Assembly: GCF_042427745.1 (NCBI RefSeq)
Contig: NZ_JBHMFA010000009.1
Reading direction: 5' to 3' (one strand)
Origin: Algibacter miyuki
Lineage (GTDB): Bacteria; Bacteroidota; Bacteroidia; Flavobacteriales; Flavobacteriaceae
Length of the DNA stretch: 64,000 bases
In this document: one piece after another, positions 1 to 6,190 of the stretch
Numbering within the stretch: position 1 is the stretch's first letter
How the letters are laid out: every line of letters begins with the position of its first letter
The notes under the pieces: model-generated
The model's input: only the letters and a program-made list of their open reading frames with translations
Databases searched by the model: none
Told to the model about the DNA's origin: nothing
Made by a program: the position numbers and the translations under genes

Positions 1-32
1 AGGGTAAGTCGTCTATGTTTTTTTACTTCCAT
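1..32 (-). CDS. Start of a cassette gene cut by the window edge
   Basis: A minus-strand ATG at 32-30 opens a frame reading MEVKKHRRLT to the window edge. It lies 68 bp inside a cassette whose first bases on the minus strand are GTTGTACCCA (complement of 100-109), so its position relative to the cassette start matches the other cassette genes. Only ten codons are visible, so the product cannot be named. The gene and its own attC-like element should continue to the left of the window. Confidence 0.4.
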   Translation of the reverse strand, partial: MEVKKHRRLT

Positions 33-35
33 TAT

Positions 36-61
36 AACAAATCTATTAATTTAGATTTGTT
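36..61 (-). promoter_or_regulatory. 10-bp inverted repeat just upstream of a cassette gene
   Basis: Arms 36-45 and 52-61 are exact reverse complements around a 6-nt spacer. The palindrome ends three bases before the ATG at 32 on the minus strand. It is not part of the attC-like repeat and no other cassette has it. It could be an operator for an autoregulated gene or a leader hairpin covering the start codon. The sequence alone cannot separate these. Confidence 0.3.
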
Positions 62-99
62 GCGTTAAGTTATTGAATGGAGGTTGGGCGGTTTCTAAT

Positions 100-237
100 T
101 GGGTACAACGTTTATGTATAAGAATAGTTGCGTGTTTGTAACGTCTGATTTTCCGAAGGAAAATCAGACGTTACAAACACGCAACGACCTTTGATTAAGC
201 ACTAAATCGCAATTATTTTTATACGGTGTTGTGCATA
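100..237. repeat. attC-like element R1
   Basis: Core bases are AAC 107-109 and GTT 228-230, 124 bp apart. The centre is a perfect 28-bp stem (127-154 with 158-185) around the loop GAA. Outer L-like arms GTATA and TATAC pair inside the AAC/GTT core. It belongs to the sequence subtype shared with R3-R5. The left 10-mer belongs to the partial cassette at the window edge. The right 10-mer GTTGTGCATA belongs to the TonB_C cassette. Confidence 0.8.
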
Positions 238-244
238 GTTTTTT

Positions 245-748
245 TTATTTTTCCGGTACAAATTTAAATGGTAAAAGGAATTTCACTTTAACTTTTTTAT
301 TTTTAGTCAATTCAGCAGGTTTCCAATCAGGTAATTTTGAAATTACATCATAGCAAGATTTGTCAATATGATTTTTAAATCCTTCTATAATTTCAATATC
401 AACAACTTTACCTAACGTGTCAACAACAAATGTCGCTTTAACTTTTCCCTCAACCTTTTCAATAAATTCTTGTTTAAAAGTAAAGTTATTTTGAATAAAT
501 ATCGTTAGAGAATCAAGTCCGCCAGGAAATTCAGGCATCTTCTTTAAACTCATAAAATTTATTTGTTCATCATTTTCGTCTAAAAGTTGGTATTCCAAGT
601 TCAGCGAATTTTGAGATTCCACTTTTTTAAATTCCGTTTGAGTGATTTTATTTTCAGATTCAGAATTTTTTTCCGTTTCCGTTTTTTCCGAATTCTTACA
701 AGAAATCAGAAGTAAAAAGGTCAATATAATTCCTATTAATCTATTCAA
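245..748 (-). CDS. TonB C-terminal domain lipoprotein (cassette 1)
   Basis: 167 aa. The N-terminus MNRLIGIILTFLLLISC is a lipoprotein signal with cysteine 17 as the likely lipidation site. A low-complexity S/E/K/T linker follows. The C-terminal 100 residues look like a TonB_C domain: PEFPGG, then GKVKATFVVDTLGKV, a WKPA motif and KFLLPFKF. Bacteroidota have many such energy-transducer-like proteins. A lipid anchor in place of the usual N-terminal TM helix makes TonB-ExbBD coupling doubtful, so a periplasmic or outer-membrane role is possible. The start is TTG at 748, 29 nt after the cassette GTT. No in-frame ATG lies upstream. Function as a cassette cargo is unknown. Confidence 0.75.
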   Translation of the reverse strand: MNRLIGIILTFLLLISCKNSEKTETEKNSESENKITQTEFKKVESQNSLNLEYQLLDENDEQINFMSLKKMPEFPGGLDSLTIFIQNNFTFKQEFIEKVEGKVKATFVVDTLGKVVDIEIIEGFKNHIDKSCYDVISKLPDWKPAELTKNKKVKVKFLLPFKFVPEK

Positions 749-767
749 TTTGTCGGTTTTCTTAAAT

Positions 768-904
768 TATGCACAACGTGTTTGTGTATGATTAGCGGCG
801 TGTTTAAGCACCTAATTTAGCAAATAAAAACCGAATAGAAAATCCGCGAGGATTTTCGTAAGTAGGCGAGAACCAGCCATTAATTATACACGGTGTTAGC
901 AAAA
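768..904. repeat. attC-like element R2
   Basis: Core AAC 775-777 and GTT 895-897, 123 bp. The apical hairpin is GAAAATCC, GCGA, GGATTTTC. L-like arms GTGTAT and ATACAC pair inside the core with unequal spacers (6 and 3 nt). It is almost identical to R6 over its whole length, with only a few substitutions. The left 10-mer TATGCACAAC pairs with the far end of cassette 1. The right 10-mer GTTAGCAAAA pairs with the far end of cassette 2. Confidence 0.8.
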
Positions 905-1518
905 GTTTTTATTTCAGTTATTAATCCTTTCCAATAGCAATATTCTCCTCTTTCAGAAATGAAATTGCCTTTACTATCAATTATCACATAGCCTCCACAA
1001 GGATAGGGAATAGGGTAAAACGTCTTTTCAATCAGACTATTGATATCAGGTTGCCATTCAATTTTATTACCGAATCCATTTAATTCGTCATCTGATTTAT
1101 ATACAAACAATTGTTTTAAATTTTCTATTTTATCAAGTTTTCTACGATATTGATTATATTTTGATTTGAAATTTGATTTATATCCATCTGTACTGCATTT
1201 GTCATTTCCAGGATAATAGTTTATGAGAAATATGTCATTATTGCTAAACTCCTCATCTTTGTTTATATAAAATACATTTTTAATTGAGTCAAGTACCGTT
1301 AATTCGATTTTGCCTTTTTTGTATCTGGATACTTTTACATTTAAATATGTTGAGTCTAATTCAAATCTTAAATTATAGTCAAGGGGTTGTTCAAACTTTT
1401 TGTCAAACTCAGTTTTTGAGATATATTCAAAATTGTCATTAACATAAAGCTCTTTCTTTTGGCCAAATGAAATAAGATTGTAGAAGCAAATTAGTAAGAT
1501 AGTTATAGTTATTCTCAT
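880..1518 (-). CDS. Secreted hypothetical protein (cassette 2)
   Basis: 212 aa with an N-terminal signal peptide (MRITITILLICFYNLISFGQ). The mature part is polar and rich in aromatic residues, with the cysteine-bearing segments NDKCSTDGY, YPCGGYV and EYCYWKG. I recognise no family. The ATG at 1518 is 20 nt after the cassette GTT. The last nine codons (KTFANTVYN) are read out of the cassette end and R2, and the TAA stop lies inside R2, so the repeat supplies the C-terminus. Export to the periplasm or surface is likely. Confidence 0.65.
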   Translation of the reverse strand: MRITITILLICFYNLISFGQKKELYVNDNFEYISKTEFDKKFEQPLDYNLRFELDSTYLNVKVSRYKKGKIELTVLDSIKNVFYINKDEEFSNNDIFLINYYPGNDKCSTDGYKSNFKSKYNQYRRKLDKIENLKQLFVYKSDDELNGFGNKIEWQPDINSLIEKTFYPIPYPCGGYVIIDSKGNFISERGEYCYWKGLITEIKTFANTVYN

Positions 1519-1527
1519 TTTTCAAAT

Positions 1528-1665
1528 TTTTGCTAACGGTCTAGTATAATAATATTTGCTGGTTTGCGTGCGAGGATTTTCCGAAGGAAAATCAGACGTA
1601 GCAAACGCGCAACGACCTTTGATTTATTACTAAACCGCAATTATTTTTATACATTGTTGTAAACA
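1528..1665. repeat. attC-like element R3
   Basis: Core AAC 1535-1537 and GTT 1656-1658, 124 bp. The apical hairpin is GATTTTCC, GAA, GGAAAATC. The flanking arms are less well matched than in R1. The left 10-mer TTTTGCTAAC is the partner of cassette 2's other end. The right 10-mer GTTGTAAACA belongs to cassette 3. The right end reads ACATTGTT where most copies have ACGGTGTT. Confidence 0.78.
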
Positions 1666-1683
1666 GTACTTTATTCATTTTTT

Positions 1684-2034
1684 TTATCCACTAACACTTT
1701 GAATCAGAAATTGACCAAGTTTAAATCCAAGTAAACCAATAAATATTCCAATAGCTATCCAATAAATTCTCTGCTTTTTGTCTGCTTCTACAATTTTGGT
1801 TTCTATTAGTTTTCCGTTTTCTTTCAGTTCGAGTTTAATTTCTCTTTTTCCAAACTGTTTATATTGCGATTCTAAAGTCAGGTTTTGTGAATTCAGATTT
1901 ATATTATGAGTAATTCCAGAAAAAGAAAACTTTTTAGAAATTTGTTTTCCATTCAGCAAAATACTTTCAAATCCAAAAACAGAATTCAGAAATTCTATTT
2001 TATTTGTTTCAATATTAAATTCAACGTATTTCAT
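1684..2034 (-). CDS. Small tail-anchored membrane protein (cassette 3)
   Basis: 116 aa. An N-terminal soluble part of about 85 residues has alternating short hydrophobic strands and charged residues (KYVEFNIETNKIEFLNSVFG), typical of a small beta domain. It is followed by one C-terminal TM segment, YWIAIGIFIGLLGFKLGQFL, and a five-residue tail. There is no signal peptide, so a C-tail anchor facing the cytoplasm is the simplest topology. No known family was recognised. ATG at 2034, 33 nt after the cassette GTT. Confidence 0.6.
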   Translation of the reverse strand: MKYVEFNIETNKIEFLNSVFGFESILLNGKQISKKFSFSGITHNINLNSQNLTLESQYKQFGKREIKLELKENGKLIETKIVEADKKQRIYWIAIGIFIGLLGFKLGQFLIQSVSG

Positions 2035-2057
2035 TCGTTATGAGTTTTTTTCGGTAT

Positions 2058-2198
2058 TGTTTACAACGTGTTTGTATAAAAAGAGTTGCGTGTTTGAGTG
2101 CGAGGATTTTCCGTAGGAAAATCAGAAGTAACAAACATGCAACGACCTTTAAGATAAACCTAAATTTAAGCAATTTTTTTTATGCGGTGTTAGCTTTT
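2058..2198. repeat. attC-like element R4
   Basis: Core AAC 2065-2067 and GTT 2189-2191, 127 bp. The apical hairpin is GATTTTCC, GTA, GGAAAATC, with outer helix GTTGCGTGTTTG against CAAACATGCAAC. The L-like arm reads GTATA on the left and TATGC on the right, a G-T wobble that keeps the pairing. The left 10-mer TGTTTACAAC matches the far end of cassette 3. Confidence 0.78.
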
Positions 2199-2507
2199 AG
2201 TGCTTTTTTTACGTTTCTATTCTATTTTTTAGTTGGCTTTTTAATTCCGTGTTTTATGTTTTATTCAGCTCGATTTTCATTCCGAAAACTTGTTCAAATT
2301 CCGCAATTTGCTTAATTCCGCTTTTCAATTCAGTTTTCAATTCCGCAAACGAGCTTAAAAGTCAGACGCCATTCAATTCAGAGTTGAGTGATTATTCAGC
2401 GTGTTTTTTAAAATTCAGCAAGATGTTTTTTCATTGTTTACTTTCTTAAAATTCAAAAAACAAACAAGCTTTTTTTAATTCCGCAAACTTGCTCGAGCAT
2501 TAAAGCC
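2192..2507 (-). other. Cassette 4 body without an intact reading frame
   Basis: The 316 bp between R4 and R5 have no minus-strand ORF of useful length. The longest protein-like stretch is 2254-2361 on the minus strand, reading AELKTELKSGIKQIAEFEQ and ending in KIELNKT and a stop. It has no credible start and follows several stop codons. Both cassette termini are present, although their complement has one mismatch (GTTAGCTTT against GTTGGCTTT). It may be a decayed gene, a frameshifted one, or a non-coding cassette. Plus-strand frames across this stretch look like antisense shadows. Confidence 0.45.
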
Positions 2508-2638
2508 AACGGTTACGTATAAGAATAGTGCGGTTTTGTGTGCGAGGATTTTCCGCAGGAAAATCAGAAGTAGCAAAAGTGTACTGTTCTTTGTTTAAGC
2601 ACTAATCTACGCATTATTTTTATGCGATGTTATGTGCT
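2501..2638. repeat. attC-like element R5
   Basis: Core AAC 2508-2510 and GTT 2629-2631, 124 bp. The apical hairpin is GATTTTCC, GCA, GGAAAATC. The outer arms differ from R1, R3 and R4 (GTGCGGTTTTGTG against CAAAAGTGTACTG). The stop codon of the EF-Tu-like cassette gene is formed by the GTTA core (TAAC on the minus strand). Confidence 0.78.
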
Positions 2639-2965
2639 GGCTTTTTTCTTTTCCAGTGATTTATTTATTATTTCAGTTATTTTTCCAATTCCGATTATTA
2701 AACTTCCTTCGCAGAATTTAAATTCCGTTCCTACTTCTAATTGTCCTTCATAATGATAAGTCGAATTCATTCCTATTTGAGCTAAAACTGTTTCTCCAGG
2801 ATTTACTAAATCAGTTCCGATAAAGAATTGATGTCCAGATGTCAACATTTCAGTAAATTCAAACTCTAAGTGCGGACGATATCCAGAATTCGCAGGTGTT
2901 TTTCGTCCACCTTGTTCAGTCGTTCTATATTTTAATTCCGCAATAAAATCAAATTTACGGTTCAT
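2630..2965 (-). CDS. EF-Tu domain 3-like beta-barrel protein (cassette 5, second gene)
   Basis: 111 aa with no GTPase domain. The segment EQGGRKTPANSGYRPHLEF aligns by eye with EF-Tu domain 3 (GGRHTPFFxGYRPQFYF), followed by NPGETVLAQI (EF-Tu PGDNV) and GTEFKFCEGSLIIGIGKITEI (EF-Tu LRFAIREGGRTVGAGVVTKI). It is therefore a stand-alone version of the C-terminal EF-Tu barrel. In EF-Tu this domain contacts tRNA and EF-Ts. What a free copy does is unknown. A translation-targeting or decoy role is only a guess. It overlaps the upstream membrane gene by 11 bp, so the two are probably translated together. Confidence 0.7.
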   Translation of the reverse strand: MNRKFDFIAELKYRTTEQGGRKTPANSGYRPHLEFEFTEMLTSGHQFFIGTDLVNPGETVLAQIGMNSTYHYEGQLEVGTEFKFCEGSLIIGIGKITEIINKSLEKKKAST

Positions 2966-3143
2966 TTCGAGAATATTTTTTTATTAAAAAACCATTAAAA
3001 GTAAGTAAAAAAACACAAAAAATAATCGCACTTATTTCTTCATCATAGATGCTATAAATCAGAAAAAAACAACCAGCAATAAAAGTTATTTTCCAAGCGA
3101 TTAAAACCATTTTCAAAAATGAAATGTTAGAATTTTGTTTCAT
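2955..3143 (-). CDS. Small two-TM membrane protein (cassette 5, first gene)
   Basis: 62 aa (MKQNSNISFLKMVLIAWKIT...). There are two hydrophobic segments, roughly residues 10-28 and 36-55, with a short acidic loop YDEEIS between and a basic C-terminus KKYSRNEP. No family recognised. ATG at 3143, 29 nt after the cassette GTT. Its 3' end overlaps the EF-Tu-like gene by 11 bp, so cassette 5 carries a two-gene unit. The pairing of a small membrane protein with a soluble partner is suggestive but unproven. Confidence 0.6.
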   Translation of the reverse strand: MKQNSNISFLKMVLIAWKITFIAGCFFLIYSIYDEEISAIIFCVFLLTFNGFLIKKYSRNEP

Positions 3144-3161
3144 TGACGTTGTTTTTTAGCT

Positions 3162-3298
3162 TGCACATAACGGTTTTGTGTATGATTAGTGGCGTGTTTA
3201 AGCACCTAATTTAGCAAATAAAAACCGAATAGAAAATCCGCGAGGATTTTCGTAAGTAGGCGAGAACCAGCCATTAATTATACACGGTGTTGCCCACA
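3162..3298. repeat. attC-like element R6
   Basis: Core AAC 3169-3171 and GTT 3289-3291, 123 bp. It is a near copy of R2, including GAAAATCC, GCGA, GGATTTTC. The left arm GCACATAAC is complementary to the far end of cassette 5 over 9 nt. The right arm GTTGCCCACA belongs to cassette 6. Confidence 0.8.
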
Positions 3299-3302
3299 GT
3301 AT

Positions 3303-3830
3303 TTATTTTTTCAGTTTTAATAATTCAGAATATGGATTTCCATTCAACCCTAATAATTTAGCAAAAGCAGGTTCCGTTTTTATTCCGTTAGATTTTAATT
3401 CTTTCACTTTTTGTTTAAATTCAGAACCTTTTTCCTTTAAAATTCTATTTTCAATAATCATATGCTGATAAGCATTTTGCTTTTCGGTCGGAATATTTTG
3501 TCCAAAAATCTCAAACAAAAAATTATCCGTTTTAAATTCCGCAATAGTTGAATCAATTCCATTTTGTTTTGTTGAATAAACTTTAAAGTCTTTTTTGTTA
3601 GAAAAATTTTCTGATAAATATGTTTTAAATTCAGAGTGATTTTGACATTCACAAATAATATCTAAATCACTTTCTGGTAAATCAATTCCGATTGGAATAG
3701 TTCCAGTCAAAATTGGGTTATATTTTTCGAGTTTCTCTAAAATCCCATATTTTTTTATTTCAGAAAAAGCAAGTTTTTGTCTTTCGTTTCCGAATTCTAA
3801 ATATTCAATATTTCTAAAATTTTCAATCAA
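3303..3830 (-). CDS. DUF4269 family protein (cassette 6)
   Basis: About 175 aa from TTG at 3830. It matches DUF4269, a nucleotidyltransferase-like family: LEFGNERQKLAFSEIKKYGILEKLEKYNP, the hallmark LTGTIPIGIDLPESDLDIIC with a paired-acid DLDI motif, EIFGQNIPTEKQNAYQHMIIE, and TEPAFAKLLGLNGNPY near the end. The frame stays open upstream to an ATG at 3905, but that lies inside R7 beyond the cassette boundary at 3859. The TTG start gives the usual family length and keeps the gene within its cassette. The biochemical role of DUF4269 is not established as far as I know. Confidence 0.8.
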   Translation of the reverse strand: MIENFRNIEYLEFGNERQKLAFSEIKKYGILEKLEKYNPILTGTIPIGIDLPESDLDIICECQNHSEFKTYLSENFSNKKDFKVYSTKQNGIDSTIAEFKTDNFLFEIFGQNIPTEKQNAYQHMIIENRILKEKGSEFKQKVKELKSNGIKTEPAFAKLLGLNGNPYSELLKLKK

Positions 3831-3849
3831 TTCGCGATTTTTTTTATAT

Positions 3850-3986
3850 TGTGGGCAACGGTTTTGTATATGATACGTTGCGTGGTTTAGCACGTAATTT
3901 AGCAAATAAAAACCGAATAGAAAATCCGCGAGGATTTTCGTAAGTAGGCTTTCACTAGCAATGGATTATATACGTTGTTAGCACCA
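3850..3986. repeat. attC-like element R7
   Basis: Core AAC 3857-3859 and GTT 3977-3979, 123 bp. The apical hairpin is as in R2, but the distal part is diverged (GGCTTTCACTAGCAATGGATTATATACGTTGTT in pieces across 3948-3979). The outer pairing TTGTATAT against ATATACG is kept. The left arm TGTGGGCAAC pairs with cassette 6, and the right arm GTTAGCACCA with cassette 7. Confidence 0.78.
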
Positions 3987-3990
3987 GTAC

Positions 3991-4398
3991 TTATTCAGAT
4001 GTTGAACTTTTCAATGGGTTTTCATTATCAATTTTTTGTAAAGCATCTTTTGGTGTTATAAAATCAAGACATACACTCATAATCACAATTGAAAATAGTA
4101 TAACTAAACCACTAATCATAAAATTTTCGTGTCGTTGGTGTATTAAAATGGTTATATAACAAATAAGAGCTAACAGAATTACAATCGAAATCTTTTCAAG
4201 TGGGTCAGATACATCGATTGTCCACACGCAAATATTTATAATCAAAAAAATTGCAATTGAAATGAGTAATCCAATATTATGAAATTTTTTATTAGTTATA
4301 CTTGGCGTTGCTTTTAAATACTTACCAATATCAAGACCTTGATTGTCAACTAAGTCTTTTATTTCTTCTGGTGTTCCCTCAATATCTCCAATTCTCAT
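3991..4398 (-). CDS. Three-TM hypothetical membrane protein (cassette 7, second gene)
   Basis: 135 aa. A soluble N-terminus of about 38 residues (MRIGDIEGTPEEIKDLVDNQ) is followed by three TM helices: about 40-60 (HNIGLLISIAIFLIINICVW), 68-85 (ISIVILLALICYITILIH) and 92-112 (FMISGLVILFSIVIMSVCLDF). A short polar tail ends the protein. No family recognised. It overlaps the upstream 125-aa gene by 4 bp (ATGA), so translational coupling is likely. Confidence 0.6.
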   Translation of the reverse strand: MRIGDIEGTPEEIKDLVDNQGLDIGKYLKATPSITNKKFHNIGLLISIAIFLIINICVWTIDVSDPLEKISIVILLALICYITILIHQRHENFMISGLVILFSIVIMSVCLDFITPKDALQKIDNENPLKSSTSE

Positions 4399-4772
4399 AA
4401 ATTCTTTTTTTGAGGGTGAATTAATTTTTCTACATCTTTTTTAACCTGTTCTATGCTCCATTCGGTCTTATTGTCGTCTTTTATAATTATAATTCGACCT
4501 TCTTCCATTATTAGGTTTGTTCCAGAAAATTTAAATCCAGCTAAGTTTCCGCCAAATGCGTGTTGATTTATTCTCTTTAGAGAGTCGGTTACAGAATTTT
4601 CCTTTTTACGAAATTCATCTTTTATTGGTGACGTTTTTTGGAATTTCAGTTCTACAATCGCTCCATCATTTGCAGGATAAATGATTGATTTGAAATTTAT
4701 GTCTTTCCTGAGATAAGGCGAAATAAATCTCCGAAAGTTGTTCAAATACAATTGAATTGTTTCTTTGTTCAT
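4395..4772 (-). CDS. Hypothetical soluble protein (cassette 7, first gene)
   Basis: 125 aa, no signal peptide and no TM segment. It is rich in basic and aromatic residues with a GGNLAGFKFSGTNLIMEEGRIIIIKDDN stretch near the middle and a helical, charged C-terminus (EQVKKDVEKLIHPQKKNL). I recognise no domain. ATG at 4772, 24 nt after the cassette GTT. Its stop overlaps the start of the three-TM protein in an ATGA junction, so cassette 7 looks like a two-component unit with a soluble and a membrane partner. Confidence 0.6.
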   Translation of the reverse strand: MNKETIQLYLNNFRRFISPYLRKDINFKSIIYPANDGAIVELKFQKTSPIKDEFRKKENSVTDSLKRINQHAFGGNLAGFKFSGTNLIMEEGRIIIIKDDNKTEWSIEQVKKDVEKLIHPQKKNL

Positions 4773-4786
4773 TGTTTTTTTCGTAT

Positions 4787-4927
4787 TGGTGCTAACGTTG
4801 TTGTGTATGGTTAGTTGCGTGGTTAAGCAACTAAGTTAATAAACATTTACGAACCCGTGAAAATTCCGCAGGAATTTTCGCAAGTAAGGAAGAATGAAGC
4901 AATTAATTATACACGGTGTTGTAACCA
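4787..4927. repeat. attC-like element R8
   Basis: Core AAC 4794-4796 and GTT 4918-4920, 127 bp. The apical hairpin is GAAAATTCC, GCA, GGAATTTTC, one base pair longer than in R2 and changed on both arms. It has its own middle segment (AACATTTACGAACCC). The left arm TGGTGCTAAC pairs with cassette 7 and the right arm GTTGTAACCA with cassette 8. Confidence 0.78.
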
Positions 4928-5410
4928 GTTTTTCTTATTCAGTTTTGAATCAATATTATGGTAATCAAGTATGGCTAATCTTACCTGATTTTCATTCATT
5001 CCCTCAATCATTATTCCGTAATATAATTCCTCTGTATTTTCAGGTTCGTCGTAGGTTTGTTCGTGATTTTTATTTTTAAACCACCAAGTCATATACTTTA
5101 ATCCGTCCCAATCCGATACGTTTTGATTGTTTTCATCCGTTCCATATTCATCGACAATCAATCCTATAAGTTTCTTTATATCGTCTGATTTGTAATTTCT
5201 AGAACGTAATTCAAGATGTTGTGCTTTTTCGTTAAATATTGAGATTTGATATTGGTCAAATATTTTCAGAAATTTTGACTTCAAATCATAGAGTAAGAAA
5301 TTCCGATTATCATTAGATTCAGAAATGGAATCAGTTTTATATGCTGAATTTGCACTGAATAAGTCAATGTCAATTCCCAATAATTCCTTTATATTTCTGA
5401 TTTTTCTCAA
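4907..5410 (-). CDS. Hypothetical soluble protein (cassette 8)
   Basis: 167 aa starting from TTG at 5410, 12 nt after the cassette GTT. It has no signal peptide or TM segment. The middle and C-terminal part carries NVSDWDGLKYMTWWFKNKNH and an acidic YDEPENTEELYYGIMIEGMNENQ stretch. No family recognised. The final codons LQHRV and the TAA stop are read from R8, so the repeat completes the protein, as in cassette 2. The cytoplasmic location is inferred only from the lack of export signals. Confidence 0.6.
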   Translation of the reverse strand: MRKIRNIKELLGIDIDLFSANSAYKTDSISESNDNRNFLLYDLKSKFLKIFDQYQISIFNEKAQHLELRSRNYKSDDIKKLIGLIVDEYGTDENNQNVSDWDGLKYMTWWFKNKNHEQTYDEPENTEELYYGIMIEGMNENQVRLAILDYHNIDSKLNKKNWLQHRV

Positions 5411-5412
5411 AT

Positions 5413-5550
5413 TGGTTACAACGTGTTTGTGTATGATTTCGTTGCGTGTTTCAGCACTAAAGTTAGCAAATAAATCACAGATAGAAAGTCCGCGAGGACT
5501 TTCGTAAGTAGGCGAGTATTAGCAATGAATTATACACGGTGTTGTAGCAC
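5413..5550. repeat. attC-like element R9
   Basis: Core AAC 5420-5422 and GTT 5541-5543, 124 bp. The apical hairpin is GAAAGTCC, GCGA, GGACTTTC. Relative to R2 an A-T pair has become G-C on both arms, a compensatory change. The outer arms GTGTAT and ATACAC are retained. The left arm TGGTTACAAC pairs with cassette 8 and the right arm GTTGTAGCAC with cassette 9. Confidence 0.8.
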
Positions 5551-5575
5551 GTTTTTATTTATTTCATTCTCCAGT

Positions 5576-5695
5576 TTAATTAAAAATTGCTTTTCCAATA
5601 ACTAAAATTACTACTACAATTAATATTATTCCAGCAGCTATAATTTGAAACCTCATATAGTTTGATATCGTATCCCAAAAAGAGTTTTTTTTCAT
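5576..5695 (-). CDS. 39-aa single-TM protein (cassette 9, second gene)
   Basis: A short frame reading MKKNSFWDTISNYMRFQ followed by the TM segment IIAAGIILIVVVILVIGKAI and ending FN. It starts 9 nt after the stop of the GspG-like gene and lies wholly inside the cassette. A basic start, an amphipathic lead and one strong TM helix make it a plausible small membrane protein. It could assist the GspG-like partner, which also has one TM helix. No homologue recognised. Confidence 0.5.
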   Translation of the reverse strand: MKKNSFWDTISNYMRFQIIAAGIILIVVVILVIGKAIFN

Positions 5696-5704
5696 TTCAA
5701 TATT

Positions 5705-6172
5705 TTATTCTGATTTAATGTCATCTTCAGTTCCAAATTTTCCGTCAGAGCCAGCAGATGTGATTAAAAATCCGTTTCCATTATCTATAATCGTAAATTC
5801 ATATTCTCGATTCCAAGCGTCTTTTTTCCAATCTTGTCTTAAAGGACTATTTCCGATTAATTCATTCAGTTCCGTTGGGTATTGTCCAAGATTTTCATTC
5901 CAATTTTCCATTCTGTCACTCATTTCAGTTATTTCCTTTTTTGTTTTTTCTGGAAAAACTGACGTTCTTTGATATGTAAAAAATAGAATAGCACTTAAAC
6001 TTCCAACGACCAAAAAAGCAATTACCATTAATGCACTCGGTTGCATAAAATATTTTTGAATCGGTCTTTTAATTCCGTCTTCTTTTTCTTTTTTAGTTAT
6101 TCGTTTTTGATGTTTATAATCTTCACGAATGAGTCCAAATTCAGCTAAAGTCGAAAGTATTAATTCTATCAT
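5705..6172 (-). CDS. Single-TM protein with GspG-like C-terminal domain (cassette 9, first gene)
   Basis: 155 aa. A cytoplasmic N-terminus of about 45 residues carries many Lys/Arg/Glu (HQKRITKKEKEDGIKRPIQK). One TM helix follows at about 47-66 (ALMVIAFLVVGSLSAILFFT). The periplasmic part resembles the type II secretion pseudopilin GspG C-terminus: LGQYPTELNELIG, a WKKDAWNREYEF motif (family DPWG.PY), then ITSAGSDGKFGTEDDI with the acidic calcium-loop pattern. It lacks the prepilin peptidase site (GFTLIE), so it is probably not a pilin. ATG at 6172, 29 nt after the cassette GTT. Confidence 0.65.
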   Translation of the reverse strand: MIELILSTLAEFGLIREDYKHQKRITKKEKEDGIKRPIQKYFMQPSALMVIAFLVVGSLSAILFFTYQRTSVFPEKTKKEITEMSDRMENWNENLGQYPTELNELIGNSPLRQDWKKDAWNREYEFTIIDNGNGFLITSAGSDGKFGTEDDIKSE

Positions 6173-6190
6173 TTAGTTCGTTTCTCAAAT

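Noticed and set aside
2040..2449. Two plus-strand frames (2040-2315 and 2249-2449) in cassettes 3-4
   Set aside because: They cross a repeat element or run antisense to the cassette direction, have Phe/Ser/Ile-rich compositions typical of antisense shadows, and no recognisable domain.
3831..3905. ATG at 3905 as start of the DUF4269 gene
   Set aside because: It lies in the neighbouring repeat beyond the cassette boundary and would add 25 residues not expected for the family.
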